Source of the DNA: Gemmatimonadales bacterium UBA7835
Lineage (GTDB): Bacteria > Gemmatimonadota > Gemmatimonadetes > Longimicrobiales > Gaopeijiaceae
Reading direction: 5' to 3'
Assembly (NCBI GenBank): GCA_002500925.1
Contig: DLTN01000034.1
Span: 2,903 to 14,147, forward strand
Length of the DNA: 11,245 bases
In this document: piece after piece, positions 1 through 7,344 of the stretch
Layout of the letters: each line of letters begins with the position of its first letter
How positions within the stretch are numbered: the first letter of the stretch is position 1
Translations under genes and position numbers: made by a program
The notes under the pieces: generated by a model
Databases searched by the model: none
What the model was told of the DNA's origin: nothing
Seen by the model: only the letters and a program-made list of their open reading frames with translations

Positions 1-1714
1 GGTCAGCAGCGGCAAAACCTGCCTTCTTTGTCCACTCACTGTATACCGAGTAATAGATCGTTTCGTCCGATCCTATACCGTCATCGTCACCGTCCAAATC
101 ACGACTGGCTATTCTGTGCCTGATGCTCTGAGGAGCTCCGGAGGTGAGCCGTTCAGCTCCCGACCCATCTAGCCGGACAATCCAAACGTCCCACTGATCA
201 TTCAACAGCACGCTACCCCCATCCTCCATCCATCCCGCGATTCCGAACGAAGGCATCTGCTCACGAGTCGGTGTTACATCAAGATTCACAAACACAGTCT
301 CTAGAGTGGCTGTAATATTGCGGGTTTCACCGCCCTCGAGATCGTGAGAGTACCAGTCTCCTTTAGCAAACCACACTATGTAGCGGCTATTCAGTCTGGG
401 TGACTCTACATTTGATATGCGGTCTGCAATTTTGGACTTGGCTCCAGTCCCGACGTCGATCGCGTATAGATCCAAAAATTGCTGCCGGAACATAGCGTGC
501 TCGTCATACGGCGTTTCATCCGCCCCTATCACGTGCTGGCCGCCCTGAACTATCTCAGTTTCTTCAGTAAGGTCATCTCCAAGCTGCACGAAGCCACCCG
601 ACTCGACGTTCCAAGCAGACAGGTAATTCTCTCGCCGAAGTTGCCGTTCACGGACCCTTTGCTGTGGCACCGGATCCCGATCAAGCGTGTGCCAAATCTC
701 AACCCCTGCGGCTTCCTCGTCTTTTTCCAAACACTCTTGATCCGTTCCTGCTTCTTCGGAATCACCGCCCTCGCACTCGGATAGTGTAGGACGTCGCTCC
801 TGAATCCCTACGAAGAGGGTTTGGCCATCATTTGACCACGAGGGAGCCCGAAATTCAACGATTCTCATCGAGGCTGGAAAGGCATCGTTCGTCTTAGATG
901 AAAGCCTGTAACTAACCCCTTGGCCACCTGCTATATCGCGCCATACCAAAGCCACGTGCGCAGTGTCTTCGAACGCCTCGTCTATTTCGGTCTTGTATAC
1001 TACGAGATCCGACGAGTCATCCCGCCAAGAAAGCTGCCTGTACGTCGCTTCATCGCTATCCATGGAGCGAATACGACCACTCAACGGATCGTAGACCGTT
1101 ACACCATTACCAACTTGGTCATCGGCGTCTGTTATCATCGCCAAGAGTGAGCCCTCAGCCTGCCACGCCATCTCCGAGACGTTCCCGAAACTCATATCCC
1201 TATCCGACAAGAGGTCATGAACGACAATATCGACTCCATCACTTTCCTTGTCTTTCGGCTTGTATCGACGCAGCGCTAGATAGCGACCATCGTCAGAGAA
1301 CTGGAAAGAGGCAAAGTCATCCCTTACCGTCTGCTCTCCGCTCTCTAAATCCAGAAAGCCCACCTTGTCGTACATCGGCTGGTCGCTCTTCTGGGCCGCC
1401 TCACGCCGATCTGGGGAGACCCCAACAGTGTATGCTATCCAACGATTGTCCGAACTGAAGGCCGCGCTTGACCCAAAAGGCACGATGATAGTCGAATCCG
1501 AATTCGTGCTGTGGATACGCAGTTCCCCCTCGTCGCTGACTCGCCCGATCGAGACTGCCAGCCAAGCACCGTTCGGCGACAATACCGCCCCGCCGAGACG
1601 TTCCCATTGATCGTAGTCATCCTCCGCTAAAACAGGCCTCTCCTGTTGTCCCGAAACTGACAACGCCGTCACAGAACTGAGCGCGGCTAATATGAGCAGT
1701 GTCTTCGTCTTCAT
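1..1714 (-). CDS. S9-family peptidase (prolyl oligopeptidase type), N-terminal part, runs off left edge
   Basis: The frame is open without a stop for 571 codons from 1714 to the left edge. The visible part is a Sec signal peptide (residues 1-22, cleavage probably near SVSGQ) followed by a WD40/TolB-like beta-propeller. An opening DYDQWERLG motif sits at 33-41. Blade-type motifs (SPNGAWLA, SSDNRWIA, SDDGRYLA, SNDGQTLFVG) recur along the chain. An acidic, Glu-rich insert lies at about residues 312-338, before a VEIWH motif that is common in S9 propellers of environmental bacteria. In this family a C-terminal alpha/beta-hydrolase domain with Ser-Asp-His cleaves short peptides; here it would lie beyond the edge, so the catalytic residues cannot be checked. 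ATG at 1714 is chosen because GAGGGAG (1727-1721) then has 6-nt spacing; ATG at 1717 is directly adjacent and in frame. It is the last visible gene of a three-gene operon. It could instead be a catalytically inactive propeller protein, but the architecture makes S9 likely. Confidence 0.85.
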   Translation of the reverse strand, partial: MKTKTLLILAALSSVTALSVSGQQERPVLAEDDYDQWERLGGAVLSPNGAWLAVSIGRVSDEGELRIHSTNSDSTIIVPFGSSAAFSSDNRWIAYTVGVSPDRREAAQKSDQPMYDKVGFLDLESGEQTVRDDFASFQFSDDGRYLALRRYKPKDKESDGVDIVVHDLLSDRDMSFGNVSEMAWQAEGSLLAMITDADDQVGNGVTVYDPLSGRIRSMDSDEATYRQLSWRDDSSDLVVYKTEIDEAFEDTAHVALVWRDIAGGQGVSYRLSSKTNDAFPASMRIVEFRAPSWSNDGQTLFVGIQERRPTLSECEGGDSEEAGTDQECLEKDEEAAGVEIWHTLDRDPVPQQRVRERQLRRENYLSAWNVESGGFVQLGDDLTEETEIVQGGQHVIGADETPYDEHAMFRQQFLDLYAIDVGTGAKSKIADRISNVESPRLNSRYIVWFAKGDWYSHDLEGGETRNITATLETVFVNLDVTPTREQMPSFGIAGWMEDGGSVLLNDQWDVWIVRLDGSGAERLTSGAPQSIRHRIASRDLDGDDDGIGSDETIYYSVYSEWTKKAGFAAAD

Positions 1715-1720
1715 CATGCG

Positions 1721-1727
1721 CTCCCTC
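1721..1727 (-). promoter_or_regulatory. Ribosome-binding site of the S9 peptidase gene, overlapping the upstream stop codon
   Basis: On the minus strand GAGGGAG reads across the TGA stop (1728-1726) of the DUF1028 gene and lies 6 nt before ATG 1714 (3 nt before ATG 1717). The overlap implies translational coupling between the two genes and favours the 1714 start. Confidence 0.6.
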
Positions 1728-2763
1728 AACCTCCGATTAGTCGTAGAAAGTCCGGATCATCTCGAATCACCTCGAAGTTGTCGTCCCGCTGCAAGGTCAT
1801 CTTTCTTCCTGGATTGAGGTCCACAGCAGTTCTAAGTGATGCCATGGCCCCGTCCCGATCACCAATGCGCAGCTGAACATTGGCGAGAGCAACGTGAGCG
1901 TTGTCATTCGAAGGGGATTTCGAGACGGCGCCGTGCGCGCGATCTAGCGCCCTCGCCAACTCACCCTGCTCTATGAACGAATTGATGTCGCGGAGCATCT
2001 CCCCTGACCGCTGGAGGTCAAGGATACGCCGAAGCTCAGCCAAAGGCGCGCGATTATCATCGACCCGAATGTCGACGACTCTGTCATGAAAGGCTCCTCG
2101 CACCCTTGGCTCCACGACAAGGATAGCACCCGACTGCATGCCTCTTGCATCTCCCCCGGCTCCCTGAGCTGAATCGAGTGCGTCCATAAGTCTCTCAGCG
2201 AGCGGTCCGGAGGAAGATTCAAAAGACTCAGCCATAGCCTGAACCACCTCGGGCCCTGTGAGAATGTTGCCCTGAGCGCAGTAATCAACGCCACAGTGAT
2301 GTCCGGCCCAATCGCTAGTCCTAGAACCCGTCCACACCGCTGTGCGCCCTTTGCTGTCTATGATCGCGTTCTGGCGACGATCGCGACCTTCATCTCCGCG
2401 AATAAGCTGGTCTAGAGCTTCCTCCGGCGAATACCCCCGCTCTATTAGCTCTATACTCATTGGCCCGTACATCGGATTGGCTGAGGCTTGATGCGCAATC
2501 ATAGCCACCCCACCCTTCGCCGTCATCGCGCGGTTTCCGGCTCCAAAGGCCTTGGACTGCACGCCCATGCCCAACTGCCCCGTGGACCGATCGAGAGCTA
2601 TGATCGAGTAGGTTGCTAGGTAGTCACCCACGTAATCCGAGAGAGGATCGACCGAAGCCTCCTCACCGATCCTCTGAGCGCTGACTGACTGAGGGAAAAC
2701 AGCAAGCGCAAACACTGAAATCCAAAAGCCAGCTCGCGCCGCAATGGCTCTGGTCAAAGACAT
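1726..2763 (-). CDS. Exported DUF1028 (Ntn-hydrolase-like) protein with C-terminal TPR repeats
   Basis: A protein of 345 residues from ATG 2763. It opens with a Sec signal peptide (basic MSLTRAIAARAG, hydrophobic core, cleavage near VSAQ). The next ~210 residues match the DUF1028/COG3342 pattern: ATYSIIALD start, GMGVQSKAFGAG, AHQASANPMYGP, EGRDRRQNAIID, WAGHHCG, QGNILTGPEVV, GGDARGMQSGAILVV and RVDDNRAPLAELRR. DUF1028 proteins adopt an Ntn-hydrolase-like fold, but no reaction is established for them as far as I know. The final ~80 residues look like two TPR units (RALDRAHGAVSKSP, VALANVQLRIGDRDGAMASL) and a closing DDPDFLRLI helix. An in-frame ATG at 2796 overlaps the upstream dipeptidase stop (TGATG) and would add 11 residues. 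I prefer 2763 because it gives a normal signal peptide and has GAAGAG 5 nt upstream, but coupling through 2796 is possible. It lies between two peptidase genes, which suggests a role in handling peptides in the periplasm; that is inference. Confidence 0.88.
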   Translation of the reverse strand: MSLTRAIAARAGFWISVFALAVFPQSVSAQRIGEEASVDPLSDYVGDYLATYSIIALDRSTGQLGMGVQSKAFGAGNRAMTAKGGVAMIAHQASANPMYGPMSIELIERGYSPEEALDQLIRGDEGRDRRQNAIIDSKGRTAVWTGSRTSDWAGHHCGVDYCAQGNILTGPEVVQAMAESFESSSGPLAERLMDALDSAQGAGGDARGMQSGAILVVEPRVRGAFHDRVVDIRVDDNRAPLAELRRILDLQRSGEMLRDINSFIEQGELARALDRAHGAVSKSPSNDNAHVALANVQLRIGDRDGAMASLRTAVDLNPGRKMTLQRDDNFEVIRDDPDFLRLIGG

Positions 2764-2795
2764 GATGACTCTTCGGTTACCAAAATACTCTACCA

Positions 2796-4142
2796 TCAGC
2801 CAGTCGCCTGCATTTCGGCTGCGACCTCTTGGACCTGGTCTAGTACGCGCAGAAGATTACCGCTCCAGAGCATTCCAATTTCTTGTTCTGTGTAACCTCT
2901 ACGGACAAGCTCCAGTGTGACGTTAAATGTTTCGGAAGCGTCATTCCATCCTGCAACACCACCTCCACCATCGAAGTCGGAACTGATACCGACATGCTCT
3001 AGTCCAATCAGTTCGACTAAATAATCGATATGGTCGACAAGGTCTGCGACACTCACTGGCTCGGGCATGCTCTCCATGTCAGCCATGCGCTGCTCGGCTG
3101 CATCCTGCACGTCTTGGTACTCCTGCATGAAGGCCTCTCGTTCTGCGTCGTCCATACCCTGCATACTCATGAACATGGCCCTGCGCCCGCCTGCGGGTAG
3201 CTCGAACCCACGCTCTTCCGCGACCTCACGCATTACCGATTGAGCCGCCTGATTGAAAGCACGATCCTTATCTGGTCGGAGATAGCTTCTAAAAGCCACC
3301 GTCTGAACAACACCCCCGTTCTCCTTGAGAGCGAGTAGCTGCTCATCATCCATGTTACGAGAGTGATCCCCTAAGGCTCTTGCAGCGGAATGTGAAGCGA
3401 TAACCGGAGCGTTACTCAACTCGAGGGTCTGGAGATTCGCCTCTTTCGAGGGATGCGACAGGTCAATCATGATCCCCCATCGGTTCATCTCGGAGACCAC
3501 CTCTCTGCCCAGGTCACTCAGCCCTTCATGCAACCAGTCTTCTAGAGCCTCTCCGGTATTTGAGTCGGATAGCTGACTATGTCCGTTGTGAGCCAACGAC
3601 ATATAACGCCCACCTCGTTCGGCGAACTCTTTCACACGTCCGATTTCCATTCCAACCGGATAACCGTTCTCGATGCCAATCATGGCCACCTTCTTTCCCT
3701 CTCCGGAAAGACGCCGCACGTCCTCAGAGGTCAGTGCTAAGCCAATCTGGTCTGGTGCGATCTCCGATGTAAGCGCATGGATAGCCTCAAACTTACCAAT
3801 GGCCTGTCTATATGCCTCGTCGAACCCCGCTTCTGTTAGGTCTCCTTGTCCGACGTATACAATCATCCACGAGACGTCGAGCCCCCCAGCCACCATTTTG
3901 GGGAGGTTGACTTGCGTCTCCAGATCCATCGTGTAATTGCGTTCGGCAGTGAAATTGGCCGGACTGATATCGTCGTGCGTATCCAGTGTGATCACGCGCT
4001 CGTGAATCCCTAGAGCTCGAGCTCGGAGTTCTTCCTCGGACTCAGGCCCGGCGCATGCAGCCATAACGGAGAGCGCTGCTAGCGTGGCTATTTGTGAGCA
4101 CCTTTGAAAAGAGGCGGATCGTTTATCGGTTTTGATATTCAT
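2796..4142 (-). CDS. Membrane dipeptidase, peptidase family M19 (renal dipeptidase-like), lipoprotein
   Basis: A 448-residue zinc dipeptidase of the M19 amidohydrolase-fold family, which cleaves dipeptides, including those with a C-terminal D-residue in several members. From ATG 4142 the protein starts with a lipoprotein signal whose lipobox-like MAAC places the lipidated Cys at residue 30, so it is probably envelope-anchored. All expected ligands are visible: H56 and D58 in LDTHDDIS, the bridging E158 in GIENGYP, H230 in IDLSHPS, H251 in IASHSAARA, plus R262 in HSRNMDD and D389 in SSDFDGG. LAHNGHSQLSDS (183-194) corresponds to the family's LTHN segment. An extra helical, charged, Met-rich stretch (about 288-365) separates the VVQTVAF strand from HIDYLVELIGLEHVGI. 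The same frame is open upstream to 4352, but that extension lacks any signal and would bury the lipobox, so 4142 is chosen (AGGG 5 nt upstream). First gene of the operon with the DUF1028 and S9 genes. Confidence 0.93.
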   Translation of the reverse strand: MNIKTDKRSASFQRCSQIATLAALSVMAACAGPESEEELRARALGIHERVITLDTHDDISPANFTAERNYTMDLETQVNLPKMVAGGLDVSWMIVYVGQGDLTEAGFDEAYRQAIGKFEAIHALTSEIAPDQIGLALTSEDVRRLSGEGKKVAMIGIENGYPVGMEIGRVKEFAERGGRYMSLAHNGHSQLSDSNTGEALEDWLHEGLSDLGREVVSEMNRWGIMIDLSHPSKEANLQTLELSNAPVIASHSAARALGDHSRNMDDEQLLALKENGGVVQTVAFRSYLRPDKDRAFNQAAQSVMREVAEERGFELPAGGRRAMFMSMQGMDDAEREAFMQEYQDVQDAAEQRMADMESMPEPVSVADLVDHIDYLVELIGLEHVGISSDFDGGGGVAGWNDASETFNVTLELVRRGYTEQEIGMLWSGNLLRVLDQVQEVAAEMQATG

Positions 4143-4373
4143 GAGCACCCTAGGTTTCGGGTAAAGCACGGGACCGGAGTCGCTGGGGGCAGTCAACGTA
4201 CTGACACCCCGACGATCAGCCCAGCGCCAACGCCAACGAGTGGGATACGGAACCGAATATTGCCCGCAGGACTTGGTCGACCCCGAAGCGGCTCTTACGT
4301 TGGCCACCTGTCGGGCGACACAGTCGTCAGTCCGGCTCATGCTCGTGACCACCCCAGGACCGAGGTACGACCG
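4143..4373. promoter_or_regulatory. Divergent intergenic region between the dipeptidase operon and the metalloprotease gene
   Basis: These 231 bp lie between two start codons pointing outwards, so promoters for both transcription units must be here or just inside the genes. I find no convincing -35/-10 pair on either strand; a TTGACT on the minus strand near 4192 has no good -10 at normal spacing. Both strands happen to be free of stops in the frames of the flanking genes, which would give long but signal-less N-terminal extensions. Ribosome-binding sites are GAGGT (4362-4366, 7 nt before ATG 4374) and AGGG (4151-4148, 5 nt before ATG 4142). Confidence 0.45.
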
Positions 4374-6890
4374 ATGAGGTTAATCACCGCGATGCTATTC
4401 GTGGGCTTCCTATATGCGCAGCCTGCCCCCCTCACAGCCCAAACCGCTAACGTCCCGACGATTTCTGACCGGACGGCCGGTATGGAGCGGATCGAAGGTT
4501 TCTTCAACTTGTACTGGGACGCTTCGACGGGCTCACTTTTCTGGGAAATCTCGGAGCTCGACCAGGAGTTTCTCTATCAGATCTCGATGGGCTCAGGGCT
4601 AGGAAGCAACCCTATCGGAATCGACAGAGGCCAACTCAGGGGCACGCACATACTGCGTGCCCAGCGCGTTGGGCCACGTATACTCCTCGTTGAGCCAAAC
4701 TACCAATATGTGGCTCGCAGTCCTAACGAAACCGAGGTACAGGCTGTCCGTGATGCGTTCGCACCATCTGTCCATTGGGGATTCGATGTAGCCGCGGAAA
4801 CCGACGGCCGAGTGCTAGTAGACGCAACTCAGTTCTTCCTGCGTGATGCACGGGGGGTCGTTGACCAAATCGCAGCCCGGAGGCAGGGAAACTTTTCTCT
4901 CGATCCCTCAAGAAGCGTAATCCACATGCCAGCCGTAGCATCGTTCCCTGAGAACACCGAAGTCGAGGCAATGTTGACCTTCACAAGTCGGGACCCAGGG
5001 AGGTTGGTCAACGGAGTGGCTGCTAGTGGAAATGCGATAACGCTTCGGCAGCATCACTCTTTTATACAACTCCCGGGCCCGGGCTATGAGACTCGAATCG
5101 CAGACCCTCGGGTCGGCGTAAACGGACCAACCCTTTACGACTATGCGACTCCGATCGACGAAGATAGGACCATTCGCCTCGCAGCCCGCCACAGGCTTGA
5201 GCGAACGGATCCCAACGCTGACCGATCAGCAGCCGTTGAGCCTATCCTTTACTACGTGGATCCGGGGACACCCGAGCCCGTCCGGTCAGCATTGGTCGAC
5301 GGCGCCGCTTGGTGGAATCAAGCGTTTGAAGCTGCAGGCTACGTCGATGCCTTCCAAGTTGAGGTCCTCCCCGCTGGGATCGACCCGCAGGACATCAGAT
5401 ATAACATGATTCACTGGACGCACCGCAGAACACGCGGATACTCCTACGGAAATACGGTTACTGATCCACGTACGGGAGAGATCATCCGCGGAGTCGTAAA
5501 CCTTGGAAGCCTGAGACTAAGACAAGATTATCTGCATGCTCAAGGTATGGTGCCGCCCTTCCCGACTGGCATTTCACAACAGGAGCAGGACCCTGAGCTG
5601 GGTGAATTCGCTGATGCACCGACCTACGACTACCTAGCCCAGGTCGCCCCGAATTCGGACGCAGTGGAAATGGCTCTAGACCGGGTCCGACAGCTCTCCG
5701 CCCATGAGGTCGGCCATACCATTGGATTTCCGCACAACTACATGTCAAGCGCATATGGTCGAGAGAGCGTCATGGATTACCCAGCTCCCTATGCGGATAT
5801 AGATAGCAACGGCGACATCGACCTTTCAAATGCATACGTGCAGCGTATCGGTAAATACGATGAACTAACAGTCGACTGGCTATATCGGGATTTTCCAGAC
5901 GATGTCGATAAAGTCTCGGCTCTCCGGGCAATCGCAGACCAAGGAGTCAGCGATGGGCTCATCTACATGGGCCATACGAACAACAACTTCATCGGAGCTG
6001 CCCACCAGTATGCAAGCGTATGGGACAACGGAAACAATCTTGTAGACCACCTCAAACTGGAGCTCCGTATTCGAAACATCGGCCTCCAGAGGTTCAGCAC
6101 GGACGTAATTAGAGCTGGAGAGCCTCTATCAAACCTCGAGTATGTGCTTCTACCACTATACATGCACCATCGCTTCCAGCTCCGTGCCGCAATCCAGAGC
6201 CTTGGTGGAGCAGATTACCGTTATGCGCTGAAAGGCGACGGCCAAACGCCATTCACCATAATCGATGGGGAAGAGCAGCGAGATGCGCTGGAAACCGTTC
6301 TGTCTACACTGGACGTCGACTTCCTTGCACTCTCTGACGAAATCATTTCCATGATTCCGCCGCCAGCCTTCAGGCATTCGGAGGGAGAAGTTTTTGAGGG
6401 TTACACCGAGCAGATCTTCGACCCACTCGCAGCTGCTGAAGCTTCTGCAGCCTTCACTGTGGGTGAAGTCCTCCATCCACAAAGAATGGCCCGCCTAGTT
6501 CTATACGGCGGGATGGGCGACTACCCCAATCTAGAAGAAGTTATCGACCGCTTGATCGAGACTACGTGGAACGCGAACCCTCGTGTCGACGAATACCATC
6601 AACGAATCCTTCACGCCGTGCAGCGAACAGTGATCGATCAGATGATGCAACAGGCCGCAATGGAAGGGAACGCCCCGGATGTGAGAGCGATCCTAGCGGA
6701 CCGACTTGAGACGATGGCGCAAAGCCTGGAAGCGAAAGATGACACTTCGCCGCATGAGCGCCTCGCGGTAGCTGATATCCGCCGGTGGCAATCCCGGATC
6801 GACAACACGACTCCCGGTCCCTCGCTCCAGCTTCCCGCTGGAGACCCGATCGGTGGCAGCTCACGAAGCGGAAACGGAAACTCACGATAG
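4374..6890 (+). CDS. Exported zinc-dependent metalloprotease, DUF5118/DUF5117/DUF4953 type
   Basis: An 838-residue protein starting with a Sec signal peptide (MRLITAMLFVGFLYAQPAPLTAQ). A short N-terminal region (about 30-75, IEGFFNLYWDASTGSLFWEI) resembles DUF5118 and the following ~200 residues resemble DUF5117. The catalytic part carries HEVGHTIGFPHN: zinc ligands H444, H448 and H454 with catalytic E445, i.e. a metzincin-type HExxHxxGxxH. A Met-turn-like SVMDYP follows at 465-470. The C-terminal ~300 residues are mostly helical. The length is normal for the family. Members are predicted envelope or secreted endoproteases; their substrates are not known to me. ATG 4374 is preferred over an upstream in-frame ATG at 4104, because the extra 90 residues would overlap the divergent dipeptidase gene and displace the signal peptide; GAGGT lies 7 nt before 4374. 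It is divergent from the peptidase operon and is followed by a strong hairpin. Confidence 0.92.
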   Translation: MRLITAMLFVGFLYAQPAPLTAQTANVPTISDRTAGMERIEGFFNLYWDASTGSLFWEISELDQEFLYQISMGSGLGSNPIGIDRGQLRGTHILRAQRVGPRILLVEPNYQYVARSPNETEVQAVRDAFAPSVHWGFDVAAETDGRVLVDATQFFLRDARGVVDQIAARRQGNFSLDPSRSVIHMPAVASFPENTEVEAMLTFTSRDPGRLVNGVAASGNAITLRQHHSFIQLPGPGYETRIADPRVGVNGPTLYDYATPIDEDRTIRLAARHRLERTDPNADRSAAVEPILYYVDPGTPEPVRSALVDGAAWWNQAFEAAGYVDAFQVEVLPAGIDPQDIRYNMIHWTHRRTRGYSYGNTVTDPRTGEIIRGVVNLGSLRLRQDYLHAQGMVPPFPTGISQQEQDPELGEFADAPTYDYLAQVAPNSDAVEMALDRVRQLSAHEVGHTIGFPHNYMSSAYGRESVMDYPAPYADIDSNGDIDLSNAYVQRIGKYDELTVDWLYRDFPDDVDKVSALRAIADQGVSDGLIYMGHTNNNFIGAAHQYASVWDNGNNLVDHLKLELRIRNIGLQRFSTDVIRAGEPLSNLEYVLLPLYMHHRFQLRAAIQSLGGADYRYALKGDGQTPFTIIDGEEQRDALETVLSTLDVDFLALSDEIISMIPPPAFRHSEGEVFEGYTEQIFDPLAAAEASAAFTVGEVLHPQRMARLVLYGGMGDYPNLEEVIDRLIETTWNANPRVDEYHQRILHAVQRTVIDQMMQQAAMEGNAPDVRAILADRLETMAQSLEAKDDTSPHERLAVADIRRWQSRIDNTTPGPSLQLPAGDPIGGSSRSGNGNSR

Positions 6891-6905
6891 TAGAGCCTTA
6901 ACGAC

Positions 6906-6938
6906 GATACCCCGGCGCGCTTAGCGCGCCGGGGTATC
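6906..6938. terminator. Perfect 15-bp GC-rich hairpin between convergent genes, likely bidirectional terminator
   Basis: GATACCCCGGCGCGC (6906-6920) is followed by a TTA loop and its exact reverse complement (6924-6938). It starts 15 nt after the metalloprotease stop and ends 34 nt from the stop of the convergent small zinc-ribbon gene, so it can end transcription from both sides. Neither strand has a real T tract after the stem (ACTATTTGTAAC on plus, GTCGTTAAGG on minus). It is therefore a strong hairpin without the classical U run. Confidence 0.75.
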
Positions 6939-6972
6939 ACTATTTGTAACGGAAGTGACTAAAGGTGGGCTA

Positions 6973-7167
6973 TCAAAGCTCACACCCCATATCCATACCG
7001 CAGCAAAGCGGTGACTTGATCATACCACATCCGTCCTCGGGGCATTTCGAAACTTGCACTACCGCTCCCGTATCGGTCGTGATTGTGTCGTTAATTAAAG
7101 CCACGCCGCATGTGGCGCAGGTCATATTCACGCTCATGCCGCACTTGCCGCACGTATAGTTCGCCAT
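6973..7167 (-). CDS. Small cysteine-rich zinc-ribbon-like protein, function unknown
   Basis: A 64-residue protein with nine cysteines arranged as YTCGKCG (C6, C9), MTCATCG (C17, C20), KCPEDGC (C42, C47), PLCCG (C55, C56) and C62. The two CxxC pairs plus the later Cys groups suggest one or two structural zinc sites. There is no signal peptide or membrane segment, so it should be cytoplasmic. From memory, similar short proteins (CxxCGMSVN...CxxC...KSPxCCG) occur widely as hypothetical proteins; I know no assigned function. The start at 7167 is fixed by an excellent Shine-Dalgarno, TAAGGAG, with 6-nt spacing; an in-frame ATG at 7212 would add 15 residues without such a site. It is monocistronic: the upstream neighbour ends in its own hairpin, and the downstream side meets the convergent metalloprotease. 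Possible roles are metal binding, redox sensing or protein-protein contact; none can be chosen from sequence alone. Confidence 0.85.
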   Translation of the reverse strand: MANYTCGKCGMSVNMTCATCGVALINDTITTDTGAVVQVSKCPEDGCGMIKSPLCCGMDMGCEL

Positions 7168-7173
7168 GGAGAA

Positions 7174-7180
7174 CTCCTTA
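7174..7180 (-). promoter_or_regulatory. Strong Shine-Dalgarno of the small zinc-ribbon gene
   Basis: TAAGGAG on the minus strand lies 6 nt before ATG 7167. It is the best ribosome-binding site in the window, implies strong translation of the small gene, and decides the start against the ATG at 7212. Confidence 0.8.
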
Positions 7181-7215
7181 TGGGAGCATTTGGACTGATT
7201 CCGCAGTCGCACGTT

Positions 7216-7300
7216 AGCCTATTCAGGCTTCTCTCGTCAAAGACTTTCGTGGAGTCCATGGAAGACATAGCCATCTCAGGTTCTCGAACGACTTTGACGA
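7216..7300. repeat. Inverted repeats in the upstream region of the small zinc-ribbon gene
   Basis: Two inverted repeats lie upstream of the small gene. AGCCT-ATTC-AGGCT spans 7216-7229. A 9-bp pair, TCGTCAAAG (7234-7242) and CTTTGACGA (7292-7300), is separated by 49 bp. Read on the minus strand, a TTGACG (7240-7235) in the left arm could serve as a -35 element, but no good -10 follows. A small palindrome GTTC-TC-GAAC (7280-7289) lies between the arms. These may be operator or leader structures; the evidence is only symmetry and position. Confidence 0.3.
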
Positions 7301-7344
7301 AATGACCTCTGAGCTGCGACTTCGGCGGATGCTCTCCGACGAAA

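Noticed and set aside
479..1610. Several plus-strand open frames of about 60-100 codons opposite the S9 peptidase gene
   Set aside because: They lie antisense to a continuous 571-codon minus-strand frame with clear propeller motifs, have low-complexity or Arg/Ser/Pro-rich composition, and lack ribosome-binding sites.
4144..4154. AGCACCCTAGG shared exactly with 9541-9551, both upstream of minus-strand genes
   Set aside because: An 11-bp match is expected by chance several times in a window of this size, and the flanking bases do not match.
4186..4199. GTCAACGTACTGAC-type partial palindrome in the divergent region
   Set aside because: Only four bases at each end pair, which is not enough to call an operator.
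4143..4352. 70-residue N-terminal extension of the M19 dipeptidase
   Set aside because: The extension is Arg/Trp/Pro-rich, has no export signal, and would bury a lipoprotein signal that starts at 4142.
4104..4373. 90-residue N-terminal extension of the zinc metalloprotease from ATG 4104
   Set aside because: It would overlap the divergent dipeptidase start, has no signal peptide, and pushes the real signal peptide at 4374 inside the protein.
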